64,000 nt of DNA from Candidatus Manganitrophus morganii (GTDB lineage Bacteria; Nitrospirota; Nitrospiria; SBBL01; Manganitrophaceae), in contig JAJHOH010000001.1 in assembly GCA_021651055.1 (NCBI GenBank), positions 434,001-498,000 of the forward strand. Direction: 5' to 3'. The notes below the pieces were generated by a model. That model did not search any database. It saw nothing but the letters and a program-made list of their open reading frames with translations, and was not told the origin of the DNA. A program made the translations under genes and the position numbers. The number at the start of each line of letters is the position of its first letter. Position 1 is the first letter of the stretch. Shown here in pieces: positions 47,515-56,079 of the stretch.

Positions 47515-47544
47515 AATATAGGGAGGTGACAGTCGGTTTGTCAA
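47515..47544 (-). promoter_or_regulatory. Strong promoter of the reductive TCA operon
   Basis: TTGACA (47544-47539), 18-base spacer, TATATT (47520-47515) on the minus strand: 6/6 and 5/6. It leaves a leader of about 110 bases before aclB. The rest of 47397-47869 shows no gene. Confidence 0.8.
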
Positions 47545-47869
47545 GAATTTTTTCCATGTATTTCGCTGGAATTCCCGCTTTGTAATCTCTTCGGCAGACT
47601 TGATCTGAAGGACATGTACCCGACCGAATGAGTCGATCCTCAAAAGTAACCCGATCAGGCGATTCAGGCTTAAAAAGCAACCGTCCGGATGAATGGGATT
47701 GATTGAGAGAGAATTGAGTGATTGGAAGGCTTATTCTTCATCAAGGAAACGGCAGCAACCGACGAGAGGCCCCCATTTCCTCTCGTGGGTCACTGATGCG
47801 AAGCGGAGCGAAACGCCATCTTATCTCCTCATCGAAAAGTGTAAAATTGGAACGAATATCAGGAAGCGG

Positions 47870-48205
47870 TCAGGCGGCTTTTCTTTCTTCTTCCTTGATC
47901 TCTTCAGGGGATTGGGAAACCGGCTGTTCTTCGGCCTGCGGCGGGGACTGCTGTTGGGCAAACCTGCGGCGGGCGGCCTGTCCCCCCTTTCGGCCGGCCT
48001 CTCTGGCCTCCTCAGGGGTAAACTCATGCGCCGTCCCCTTTTGATGGGCGGCCTGTCCTCCCTTTCGGCCGGCCTCTCTGGCCTCTTCAGGGGTGAACTC
48101 ATGCGCCGTTCCCTTCTCATGGGCCGCTTTTCCCCCCTTTCGGGCGATTTCCTTTTGTTTTTCCGTATCCATTGCGGCAAATCCGCGCGGGCTCTTTTCC
48201 GCCAT
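47870..48205 (-). CDS. KGG-repeat stress protein (GsiB / con-10-like)
   Basis: 111 residues, strongly charged and probably disordered. It has three KGG motifs (ARKGGKAAHEKG, GRKGGQAAHQKG, GRKGGQAARRR) and a perfect internal duplication of a 25-residue unit GTAHEFTPEEAREAGRKGGQ. The family comprises dehydration- and general-stress-induced hydrophilic proteins. GGAGGAG precedes the ATG. The C-terminal 30 residues are Glu/Pro/Gln-rich. Confidence 0.88.
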   Translation of the reverse strand: MAEKSPRGFAAMDTEKQKEIARKGGKAAHEKGTAHEFTPEEAREAGRKGGQAAHQKGTAHEFTPEEAREAGRKGGQAARRRFAQQQSPPQAEEQPVSQSPEEIKEEERKAA

Positions 48206-48545
48206 TTTACTCCTCCACTTTAAAAGTCGAATAACTGCCCCTTCTCTGGATAAATGTTCGCCCTGAGGTTTGGGCTGCTTGACTTATTTCGGCGCGAACA
48301 AGGCGTTTTTATATTGAATTACTTTTGATAATTCAACTGATAATTCAACTTTTATGCCAATCCCACACTCAAACTAAAGGGGGAGGACAACAAAGATCAG
48401 ACCCCTCTGACTCTATCCGTTCCGTTTTGACCCGTCAGTACCGGACAAAGGACCCTCTCCGTGCAGTTTTGTTACAGGTAATCTCATTTATACCCCTTAT
48501 TAACAACCTTCCCGGCCTTGCATCCCACCCGAGTCGCAGGTCCCC

Positions 48546-48674
48546 GGTAGTGACTCATTTTGAATTCCAAAGTCGTCATGCCCGCGAAAGCGGGCATCCA
48601 GAGGTTTTAAATCACTGGATTCCCTCCTGCGCGGGAATGACAATCCAGAAATTGATTCCAGACTGAGTCACTAC
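48546..48674. mobile_element. MITE of ~129 bp with 11-bp inverted ends and 10-bp target duplication
   Basis: Terminal inverted repeats GTAGTGACTCA (48547-48557) and TGAGTCACTAC (48664-48674) are perfect. The flanks carry the direct repeat GCAGGTCCCC (48536-48545 and 48675-48684), a target-site duplication. Inside are two inverted copies of a GTCAT(G/T)CCCGC hairpin (48575-48601 and 48627-48652). No coding capacity. The rest of 48206-48783 shows no gene. Confidence 0.88.
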
Positions 48675-48783
48675 GCAGGTCCCCCAAATTTCTTGACCTT
48701 GGGCCGTCTGTTTGATAGACTACGGAACGCTTCATCGCAAGTTTAGGAACAGGATCATCGGTTTATAAAAGGAGACAAAAGGA

Positions 48784-49371
48784 ATGGCGACCAACGGGAA
48801 ATCGATTTTAAGCGTAGAGGGAACGGTTCAAAAGAAGAGAGGGTGGAGTTATGAAGAGCTCTCCCGTCTTCCCAAGGAACATCAAGTTGAAGATGTCAGC
48901 CGGTTGGTCGCCGGGATGGAAGGGGCGGGCGTTCGTGTCAAAGCGGTCTTAAAGGAGTCGAATCCTCTCTCCAAGGCCGACCATGTGACGTTCCATTCGC
49001 TGGATGGAAAATTTGCCGCCAGTGTCCCTCTGCAAGAGGCGATTGAAAAAGGAATTCTGATCTACAAGCGGGACGGCGGCCCTCTCCCCGATTCGAAGGG
49101 GGGACCGATTCGGCTGATCGTCCCGCACGGGGACAACGCGTGCAGCAACGTGAAATCGGTGATCCGAATCGAATTGACCGTGGGGAAAGGGAAAGACACC
49201 ACCTGGGACCCCGACCACGACAATCCCGCCATCCACGGACACTCCCACGATCACGGGCATGACCACGGGCATGATCACGACCACGATCACGGGCATGACC
49301 ATGATCACCATGACCATGGGCATGATCATGGACACGATCATCATGACCACGATCATGGACACTCCCACTAA
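48784..49371 (+). CDS. Sulfite-oxidase-fold protein with His/Asp-rich metal-binding tail
   Basis: 195 residues. Residues ~5-135 follow the molybdopterin-binding oxidoreductase fold (WSYEELSRLPKEHQVEDVSR, GVRVKAVLKESNPLSKADHV, GGPIRLIVPHGDNACSNVKS), but the loop that carries the Mo-ligand Cys in the family lacks it; the only Cys is in DNAC. The last ~45 residues are nearly all His, Asp and Gly, typical of Ni/Zn/Mn-binding tails. No signal peptide. Possibly a metal-handling protein that reuses the fold. AAAGGAG lies upstream. Confidence 0.8.
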   Translation: MATNGKSILSVEGTVQKKRGWSYEELSRLPKEHQVEDVSRLVAGMEGAGVRVKAVLKESNPLSKADHVTFHSLDGKFAASVPLQEAIEKGILIYKRDGGPLPDSKGGPIRLIVPHGDNACSNVKSVIRIELTVGKGKDTTWDPDHDNPAIHGHSHDHGHDHGHDHDHDHGHDHDHHDHGHDHGHDHHDHDHGHSH

Positions 49372-49455
49372 AAGCGCTCCCGCAAATGGGCTTGAAAGAC
49401 ACCCTTATGATAAAAGGGATTCAAGTCCCTCTTACCGACTAAAAAGAGCATTCTT

Positions 49456-50505
49456 GTGACTGGTCTCCCCGAAAATCTCCGGCCGCTCGTCAGCATCGTT
49501 ATTCCGGCCTACAACGCCGCTCAGACGTTGCCGCAGACGCTCGACAGCGTTCTCGCGCAAACCTATTCCAACATCGAAGTTATTGTAGTGAACGACGGAT
49601 CGACCGACAAAACCGCCGAAGTCCTCCGTGCGTACGCGGACAAGGTGCGCGGCATCGACCAACCGAATGGAGGCCTGCCGAATGCCCGCAACAAGGGCTG
49701 CCGCGCCGCCCGCGGTGAGTTCATCGCTCTGATGGATGCGGACGACTTGTGTCGGCCGGAGCGCATCGCGGTGCAGGTGGCTGCCTTCCAGAACTGTCCC
49801 GAGGCGGTCCTCTGTTGCTCGGACTTCTCGGCGTTCAACGCCGAGGGTCCGGTCGCCAGTTCACACAGCGCGACCTACTATTCTATGATCGGAGAGGCCC
49901 CGGAGGGATTCAGTTCGCTCTATCCCGAGCGGCGGAAGATCGAGGTGGCGGCGGACGCATTCCCTGGGTCACAGCGGCCGGCCGCCGTCGAAGCCTATGT
50001 GGGAAGGGTCTATCGTGAGCTAGCGCAGGGCAATTTCGTCCACCCTCCCACGGTGATGTTCCGGCGCAGCCTGCTGGAAACGGCGGGGACATTCGACGAA
50101 ACGCTGCGCTACGATTGTGATTGGGAATGGATGGTGCGTATGGCTCGCACCGGCGCCTTTGTGTATGTGGACCGGCCGATGCTCGATTACCGCCTGTCGG
50201 AGACACAGATGTCTTCTTCTCCACGCCGCGCCATCGACACCCTGCGCGCCGCGACGAAGATCTGGGAGTCGGACGCCGATTTGATGTCTAAAAATCACGC
50301 CCGGATGCAAACGGGCCTGGGGCAGCTCTGTCTTGAAGCCGCTTATGCGTTGGCGGAAGAACAAAGAATAGATGCCGCAAAGATGCTGGCTAGAAGCGTT
50401 TGGACGTACGGCCTGGTCAAACCTGCGAGCGTTAAAACGGCGATTCGGATTCTAATGCCTCTCCCGCTTCTTGAACTCATCCGGCATTTGCGGTCAGGCT
50501 CTTGA
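49456..50505 (+). CDS. Glycosyltransferase family 2
   Basis: 349 residues, GTG start. GT-A fold: VSIVIPAYNAAQTLPQTLDS, EVIVVNDGSTDKTAEVL, NKGCRAARGEFIALMDADD (the DxD-type motif ends MDADD, residues ~92-96). The C-terminal part has DCDWEWMVRMA, the acceptor-side acidic motif. No membrane segments. Likely makes a surface polysaccharide; the sugar and acceptor are unknown. The ribosome site is weak. Confidence 0.88.
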   Translation: MTGLPENLRPLVSIVIPAYNAAQTLPQTLDSVLAQTYSNIEVIVVNDGSTDKTAEVLRAYADKVRGIDQPNGGLPNARNKGCRAARGEFIALMDADDLCRPERIAVQVAAFQNCPEAVLCCSDFSAFNAEGPVASSHSATYYSMIGEAPEGFSSLYPERRKIEVAADAFPGSQRPAAVEAYVGRVYRELAQGNFVHPPTVMFRRSLLETAGTFDETLRYDCDWEWMVRMARTGAFVYVDRPMLDYRLSETQMSSSPRRAIDTLRAATKIWESDADLMSKNHARMQTGLGQLCLEAAYALAEEQRIDAAKMLARSVWTYGLVKPASVKTAIRILMPLPLLELIRHLRSGS

Positions 50506-50541
50506 AGTACGTTTCGTTGCCGACCCGGAAACAGATTCTCC

Positions 50542-51438
50542 TTGAATTCGATTGATCCCCGCCTCGTCCCCTATCTCGTTTTCATCAACCTTCTCTGGGG
50601 GGGAAATGTCGTCTCCATCAAGCTGGGGGCGGGGGAGATCTCTCCCCTGACGATGGCGACCCTCCGCTTTCTCATCGGCGGAAGCGTCATTCTCCTCTAC
50701 GCCGGGTTCCGGAAAATCGGTCTTGGCCTCGCCCGGAAGGAAATTTTCCTCCACCTGATGAACGGCCTTCTCTTCGCCCTTCAGATCGCCCTCTTCTACT
50801 TGGGGACCTTCCGCACCTCGGCCTCTCACGCCTCGGTCTTGATCAACACCCATCTTTTTTTCGTCGCCGTCCTCGCCCATTTTTTTATCCTTCACGACCG
50901 CCTCAGCGTTCGGAAAATCTCCGGTCTGGCGCTCGCCTTTCTGGGAGCGGTCGTTCTCTTCAGGGACCGGCCCGAGCGAGCGATGGAGACGGTCTCGCTC
51001 CTTGGGAACAGCTTCGTTTTGATCAGCGCCTTTGTTCTTGCCGTCAAAATCGTTTATATCAAGCGATTGATCGAACGGATCGATCCGGTGAAGGTCGTCT
51101 TCTGGGAGATGGCGATCGGCGTTCCCCTCTTGGGTTTTATCGCATTCTTTTTTGGAGAGAGCCTTCCCGATCGTGCCTCAGCGCAGCTGATGGGGGCGAT
51201 GCTCTATCAAGGAATCGTCGTCGGCGCCTTCTGCTTCGTCGCTTCCACCGTCTTGTTGAAACGCTACGCGGCCAGCAGCATCGCTTCGTTCTCGGTCTTG
51301 GTCCCCTTTTTCGGCGTGACCCTGAGCCATCTTTTCCTCGGAGATCCGCTCACCCCCCATCTGACGATCGGCGGCGGAATGATCATTCTTGGAATCGGCA
51401 TCGTGAACATCCGATGGCCGTTGATCCCGCCTGAGTAG
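50542..51438 (+). CDS. EamA-type drug/metabolite transporter
   Basis: 298 residues, TTG start, ten hydrophobic segments arranged as two EamA halves. NLLWGGNVVSIKLGAGEISP at the first helix is typical of the family, and the second half ends LVPFFGVTLSHLFLGDPLTP followed by the last helix. Inner-membrane exporter or permease for small molecules; substrate unknown. It is convergent with the beta-propeller gene. Confidence 0.88.
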   Translation: MNSIDPRLVPYLVFINLLWGGNVVSIKLGAGEISPLTMATLRFLIGGSVILLYAGFRKIGLGLARKEIFLHLMNGLLFALQIALFYLGTFRTSASHASVLINTHLFFVAVLAHFFILHDRLSVRKISGLALAFLGAVVLFRDRPERAMETVSLLGNSFVLISAFVLAVKIVYIKRLIERIDPVKVVFWEMAIGVPLLGFIAFFFGESLPDRASAQLMGAMLYQGIVVGAFCFVASTVLLKRYAASSIASFSVLVPFFGVTLSHLFLGDPLTPHLTIGGGMIILGIGIVNIRWPLIPPE

Positions 51439-51516
51439 GAATCGGAGGGGCGATCCCCCCGCGGCGGCCCGCATTAACCGATTCAGAACAAGACAGGGGA
51501 GGCACAGGGGCCTGCC

Positions 51517-53145
51517 TTACGGCAGGTTCGGTCCGGTGGTCACTCGGACCGAGCGGGGCTGTCTTCCGGCGGCGACCTGGCCGAAGGGGGTCAGCAGGCC
51601 GGTGGTCTGATCGATCGAGAAAATCGAGAGGTTATTTGAATTAAGATTGGCGACGTAGACGAACCGGCCCGACCGGTCGATGGTGATCGACCGCGGGCCG
51701 GCGCCCCCCCGGATCGCGCCAAGCGGGCTGAGCGTCCCGCTTTCCGGATCGATCCGATAGATCGAGATGTCGTTCGTCGCGGAATTCGCCACATAGGCGA
51801 ATCGGCCGGAGGGATCGACGGCGATCGAGAAAGCCTGTCCCCCCGCGGGGACGACGCCGCTCCTCGTGAGCCGGCCGGTCGCCGGATCGACCCGAAACGA
51901 CCAGACATCGTCGCTGTCATAGTGCGAAACATAGACGAATGCCCCCGAGGGGTGAACCGCCACGGAAATCGGGGCGCGGCCCGCGCCGATCTCGCCGAGA
52001 CGGGTTAACAATCCCGACTCGGAATCGACCCGGTACATCGAGACATTATTCGTGCTGTAATTCGCCACATAGGCAAATCGACCGAGCGGGTCGATCGCGA
52101 CCGAAACCGAGCTGATTCCCGCATCGGCCGTCCCGAGCACCGTCAAAACGCCGGTTTCGGGATCGATCCGGTAAATCCAAACATCGTCCGCCGCGTTTTC
52201 ATTCGCCGAATAAGCGAATCGGCCCGACGGATCGAAGTTGATCGAATAGATCCCGGCGCCGGTCGGAGCGCTCCCCCGCGCGGTGAGATTCCCGGTCGCG
52301 GGATCGATCGCATAGATCGAAATATCGTTTGAGGCGAAATTGCCGGCATAAACGAACCGCCCCGTCGGATCGACGCCGATTGGATACGGATCGCGCCCGG
52401 CCGGAATGGAGCCGATCTGCGCCAGCGCGCCGTTCTCAGGATTGACGGAAAAGATCGAAACATCTCCGGAAGCGGAATTCGTGCTGTAGGCGAATCGCGG
52501 GGCCAAGGCTTCCACCGGGAAGACTTCGGCCGTCGCTTCGGCCCGCTTGGTCGGATCGGAGACGCTCGTTGCAACGACATGATAACGTCCCGGCGCGGTC
52601 GGAGCGGTGTAGTTTCCATCGGAATCGATCGACCCGCCGACCGTCCCCTCTTCGATCTCCCAGCTCACGGCGGTCCGGTCGCTTGCCGAAACGGTGGCGG
52701 CAAAGCGAAAGCGCCCCCCCGGCGGGAGGGTGACGGCCGCCGGCTCGATCGCCACCGAAATGATCGGCAGGGTGATCACCTCCACCTCGGCGATGGCGCG
52801 GACCGCCGGATCGTCCAGGCTCACCGCGACGATATGATAAACCCCGGGGAGCCCGGGAGCGGTGTAATTTCCATCGGGAGTGATCGACCCGCCGCTCTCC
52901 CCCTCTTGAACTTCCCACCGAACCGCCGGGTCGGTTCCATCGGTCCTTTCGGCCTTGAAGGTTTGCCGGGTCCCGGTGGTTACGACCGTCTCCCCCGGGG
53001 TCACCTGGATCGGAGCATTCTCGTCTCCACCGACCTGATCCCCCCCGATCGGCGCGACCCCGGTCCCCCCTCTGCTTCCCTCATCGCTGCAGGCGGTCAG
53101 CCCGCAAAGTACAACGGCAAAAAAGATAACAATCACCCTTTTCAT
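51517..53145 (-). CDS. Seven-bladed beta-propeller lipoprotein (lactonase/YVTN type) with Ig-like domains
   Basis: 542 residues. Signal peptide with lipobox LTAC (Cys ~19). Residues ~45-215 contain two homologous Ig-like (Big-type) modules, each with SITPDGNYTAPG or SIDSDGNYTAPT. Residues ~215-540 are seven repeats of about 45 residues of the form GRFAYVAN...ISIYRIDPESG, as in the 6-phosphogluconolactonase-like propeller. Exported, likely outer-membrane or surface attached; enzymatic activity not assured. Confidence 0.88.
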   Translation of the reverse strand: MKRVIVIFFAVVLCGLTACSDEGSRGGTGVAPIGGDQVGGDENAPIQVTPGETVVTTGTRQTFKAERTDGTDPAVRWEVQEGESGGSITPDGNYTAPGLPGVYHIVAVSLDDPAVRAIAEVEVITLPIISVAIEPAAVTLPPGGRFRFAATVSASDRTAVSWEIEEGTVGGSIDSDGNYTAPTAPGRYHVVATSVSDPTKRAEATAEVFPVEALAPRFAYSTNSASGDVSIFSVNPENGALAQIGSIPAGRDPYPIGVDPTGRFVYAGNFASNDISIYAIDPATGNLTARGSAPTGAGIYSINFDPSGRFAYSANENAADDVWIYRIDPETGVLTVLGTADAGISSVSVAIDPLGRFAYVANYSTNNVSMYRVDSESGLLTRLGEIGAGRAPISVAVHPSGAFVYVSHYDSDDVWSFRVDPATGRLTRSGVVPAGGQAFSIAVDPSGRFAYVANSATNDISIYRIDPESGTLSPLGAIRGGAGPRSITIDRSGRFVYVANLNSNNLSIFSIDQTTGLLTPFGQVAAGRQPRSVRVTTGPNLP

Positions 53146-53288
53146 ATCGGCCCTTTCTCCACTGGACGTAATGCGGATAACAGGTTCTCTGTAATTAAGA
53201 TTACCAACGGAGCGATTGTTTCCGCCATTGGTAAGCCGACTTACTTCAAGGGGGGAAAAGGCCTATATTCCGATAGGAAAGTGACATG

Positions 53289-53316
53289 CCCCCTCCGGAT
53301 GAACTTCCGGAGGGGG
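53289..53316. terminator. Perfect 11-bp GC-rich hairpin beyond a hypothetical gene
   Basis: CCCCCTCCGGA (53289-53299) and TCCGGAGGGGG (53306-53316) with a 6-base loop, 15 bases past the stop of the minus-strand gene. No T tract, so termination is inferred. Confidence 0.5.
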
Positions 53317-53331
53317 GATATTGGAAAGAGA

Positions 53332-53931
53332 TTAGTCCTGAAGGTGAGGTTCCTGCAGCGGCACGAGTTTCTCGACATCGGGGAGGTGCGCTTCTTCATC
53401 GAGGGCTTCGATTTCGTCCATCAGCGGAATGCTCCAGAGGACCAACGCAAGATGATCGGAAGGGGTCGGATGCCGGGGCGAGACGGTATGATAGGTCAGT
53501 TCGATATGGGTCTTCTCATCCTCCCAAACGATGGTTGGACCGGGACGCTGCTCCTTCGGTTTTCCGTAGGCGCCGGCCCACTTCGGGAGGAGCGCTTCCA
53601 GCTCGCCCGGATTGTTGGTGTCCCGGAACCGGACATGGATGATCGTCAGTCCGAACTTGGGATGAAATCCGAGGCTGACCGACCGGATGTCGGGCTCTCC
53701 CAGCGCCCCTCCTGAAACGGTCAACTCGCCGGGGGCCGGTCCTTGCACCGCCCAAGGTTCGTTGTCATGCGTATGTTTGGGGGGGGCCAACTGAACCTGA
53801 TAGGCCGACATGAACTCCGGCTGCGTCATCCCCCACGTCGCCTTGCCGAAACCGGGGGGCAGGGCCGCCTCGGCTTCCACGCCGACGGTCAAGAGAAAAA
53901 TCATCGTTATCAGCTGTATGCTCTTCTTCAT
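53332..53931 (-). CDS. Exported hypothetical protein
   Basis: 199 residues from ATG 53931 (ATGA overlap with the hydrolase stop); signal peptide MKKSIQLITMIFLLTVGVEA. The mature part begins LPPGFGKATWGMTQPEFMSA, a pattern seen in small secreted proteins whose family I cannot name, and contains alternating beta-strand segments (GLTIIHVRFRD, HIELTYHTV). Translationally coupled to a lipase-like gene, so possibly its partner; function unknown. Confidence 0.7.
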   Translation of the reverse strand: MKKSIQLITMIFLLTVGVEAEAALPPGFGKATWGMTQPEFMSAYQVQLAPPKHTHDNEPWAVQGPAPGELTVSGGALGEPDIRSVSLGFHPKFGLTIIHVRFRDTNNPGELEALLPKWAGAYGKPKEQRPGPTIVWEDEKTHIELTYHTVSPRHPTPSDHLALVLWSIPLMDEIEALDEEAHLPDVEKLVPLQEPHLQD

Positions 53932-54818
53932 CGCACCGTTTCCTTTAACCAACCAACGACGTCGGCAATCACCCGTTCCCGGCCGATCTCGTTGAAAACT
54001 TCATGATAAAACCCCTCATACCAGAGGATCTTTTTTTTCGCGGAGCCGATCCGCTCAAACAAGGCGCGCGCCCCCGACGGAAAGACGATCCGGTCCTGGC
54101 TTCCCTGCAAGAGGAGGGTCGGCAGGACGATCTTCCCGGCATCCTGATGGAGATGGTCGTTCATCTTTCCGAACTCGACATAAAAACGGGGGGTCCCGGC
54201 CCGCTGCACCAGCGGATCGTTCCGGAAGGCGACCCCAATCGCCGGATCATGGCTGAGCCAATCCGGAACGCTCGGGTAACGGACCGGACGCGACGGAAGA
54301 AGACGATTCAACAGGGCGCCGATAAAACGGAGACGAAACGGAAGCGCCGGAACATCATACGCCGGAGCCGATAAGACCAACCCGTCGGCCGCGTTCGGAT
54401 AATCGATGCAGAAGGCGGCCGAGACCGCGCCGCCAAAGCTATGTCCCAGGATCACCACTTTCCGATCGGGATGCGTTTCCCGGACAAAATCAAGAACGCG
54501 CTTCAGATCGTGGAGCATGTCGGTGTAGCGTTCCATGTGGGTCCGCGAGCCGTCCGACTCTCCGAATCCCCGCTGGTCGTAAGCATAAGAGGCAAACCCC
54601 TCTTTCGCCAGATCGAGCTGAAGGCGCCGATACCTCCCCCGGTGCTCGCTCAGGCCGTGGACGACGACGAGAACCATTTCGATCGGATCGGGAAGCACGG
54701 CGGAAAAAGAGAGGGCGGTCGCGTCGTGGAGGATCGTTCCCCCCTTGCAAACGATCCGACCGACGGAGTCGGTCTTATCCTCCGACGGGGCGGCCATAAA
54801 GGGTACCCGAAGAGACAT
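53928..54818 (-). CDS. Alpha/beta hydrolase, monoacylglycerol-lipase-like
   Basis: 296 residues. The oxyanion region VHGLSEHRGRYRRL, YDQRGFGESDG, the nucleophile elbow VILGHSFGGAVS (Ser), Asp in LLQGSQDRIVFP and His in EGFYHEVFNE make a complete triad of the Hydrolase_4/lysophospholipase group. Cytoplasmic. The start overlaps the miaB 3' end by 44 bases (or 23 from the second ATG). Substrate probably a glycerolipid ester. Confidence 0.88.
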   Translation of the reverse strand: MSLRVPFMAAPSEDKTDSVGRIVCKGGTILHDATALSFSAVLPDPIEMVLVVVHGLSEHRGRYRRLQLDLAKEGFASYAYDQRGFGESDGSRTHMERYTDMLHDLKRVLDFVRETHPDRKVVILGHSFGGAVSAAFCIDYPNAADGLVLSAPAYDVPALPFRLRFIGALLNRLLPSRPVRYPSVPDWLSHDPAIGVAFRNDPLVQRAGTPRFYVEFGKMNDHLHQDAGKIVLPTLLLQGSQDRIVFPSGARALFERIGSAKKKILWYEGFYHEVFNEIGRERVIADVVGWLKETVR

Positions 54819-56079
54819 TATCGATCTGCACGGAGACCATCGTCCCCGGTCCGAAGGGGGTTTTCGGAAAGACGACGGTGGTGTTCCCTTCCGTCTTCCC
54901 CATCTGATGGCCGGGCCGTTTTTCGGCCTCGCCGTCGATCAGGACGGTCAGGGTCCGGCCGATTTTCTCCCGGTTTTTCTCAAGCGAGATCGCCCGCTGC
55001 AAATCGATCAGACGGACGATCCGATCGGTCTTCACCTCGGACGGGACATCGTCGGGATATTTTCGCGACGCAATCGTTCCCTTCCGCTCCGAGTATTTGA
55101 AGATATAGGCGCTGTCGAATTGACAGTCCTTAAACAGGCCGACCGTCTCCTGAAAATCTTCTTCCGTCTCCGTGGGGAAGCCGACGATAATGTCGGTCGT
55201 CAGCGCAATCTCCGGGATCGTCCGGCGGATCTCCTCCACCAATCCGAGATACTCTTTCCGTGTATAGGTTCGGGCCATTAGGTCGAGGATCCGGTCGCTT
55301 CCTGCTTGGAGCGGAAGGTGGATATGTTTGCAGATGTGAGGGTGCGACCCGATCGCTTCCAACAGCGGCTTCGGGAAGTCTTTCGGATGGGGCGAGGTGA
55401 AACGGACCCGCTCGATTCCGGGAACGTCGGCCACTTTGAGAATGAGATCGGCGAATCGGCGCCCTTCATCTCGGTAGGAATTGACGTTCTGTCCGAGGAG
55501 GGTTACCTGGCGATACCCCTTCTCCGCGAGCGACGTGACCTCGCCCAAAATGTTCTCGATCGACCGGCTTCGCTCCCTTCCCCGCGTGTAAGGGACGACG
55601 CAGAAGGTGCAGAAGTTGTCGCAGCCCCGCATGATCGCCACCCAAGCGTTGACCCCTTCAACGCGGGTCGGCGCGATGTCGCCGTAGGTTTCGTATTCGG
55701 AGAGATACGCTTCGATCTCTTGTCGATCGGTCCCGATCACTTCGTCGATCAATCGAGGAAGCGCCCGGTAGCTGTCGGGTCCGACGACCAGACTGACCAC
55801 CGGATGATCGAAGAGCTCCTCTTTAAGGTTCTGCGCCATGCAGCCGAGGACGCCGACAATAAAGTGTTTCTTCTCCTTCTTTAGGGGACGGAGGATGTCG
55901 AGCCTCCCGTAGATTTTCCGGTGGGCGTTTTCGCGGATGGCGCAGGTGTTGATCAAAACCACCTCCGCTTCTTCGACCGCCGCCGTCATCTCATGGCCGT
56001 GCGGCGTCAGGATCGAGCGGATCAGCTCCGAGTCGTATTCGTTCATCTGACAGCCGTAGGTTTCGAGATACACTTTCAT
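54775..56079 (-). CDS. miaB: tRNA-2-methylthio-N6-dimethylallyladenosine synthase
   Basis: 434 residues. UPF0004 domain Cys residues in ETYGCQMNEYDSEL, INTCAIRENAH and GVLGCMAQN bind one cluster; the radical-SAM cluster is in GCDNFCTFCVVPYTRGRERS; the TRAM domain is C-terminal. It thiomethylates i6A37 of tRNAs reading UNN codons. The start overlaps the mtaB stop by four bases, so the two paralogous methylthiotransferases form a tandem. Confidence 0.95.
   Translation of the reverse strand: MKVYLETYGCQMNEYDSELIRSILTPHGHEMTAAVEEAEVVLINTCAIRENAHRKIYGRLDILRPLKKEKKHFIVGVLGCMAQNLKEELFDHPVVSLVVGPDSYRALPRLIDEVIGTDRQEIEAYLSEYETYGDIAPTRVEGVNAWVAIMRGCDNFCTFCVVPYTRGRERSRSIENILGEVTSLAEKGYRQVTLLGQNVNSYRDEGRRFADLILKVADVPGIERVRFTSPHPKDFPKPLLEAIGSHPHICKHIHLPLQAGSDRILDLMARTYTRKEYLGLVEEIRRTIPEIALTTDIIVGFPTETEEDFQETVGLFKDCQFDSAYIFKYSERKGTIASRKYPDDVPSEVKTDRIVRLIDLQRAISLEKNREKIGRTLTVLIDGEAEKRPGHQMGKTEGNTTVVFPKTPFGPGTMVSVQIDNVSSGTLYGRPVGG

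Noticed and set aside
48325-48666. A 113-codon plus-strand frame upstream of the His-tailed protein
   Set aside because: Its second half runs through the MITE and its start has no ribosome site; no family resemblance.
48949-49368. A minus-strand frame rich in Met, Val and Ile
   Set aside because: It is the antisense of the His/Asp tail codons (CAT/CAC/GAC) and looks like a membrane protein only by composition.
51700-52500. Periodic DNA similarity resembling a CRISPR or tandem repeat array
   Set aside because: The period of about 135 bases corresponds to the beta-propeller blades in a coding frame; repeats are degenerate and there are no spacers.
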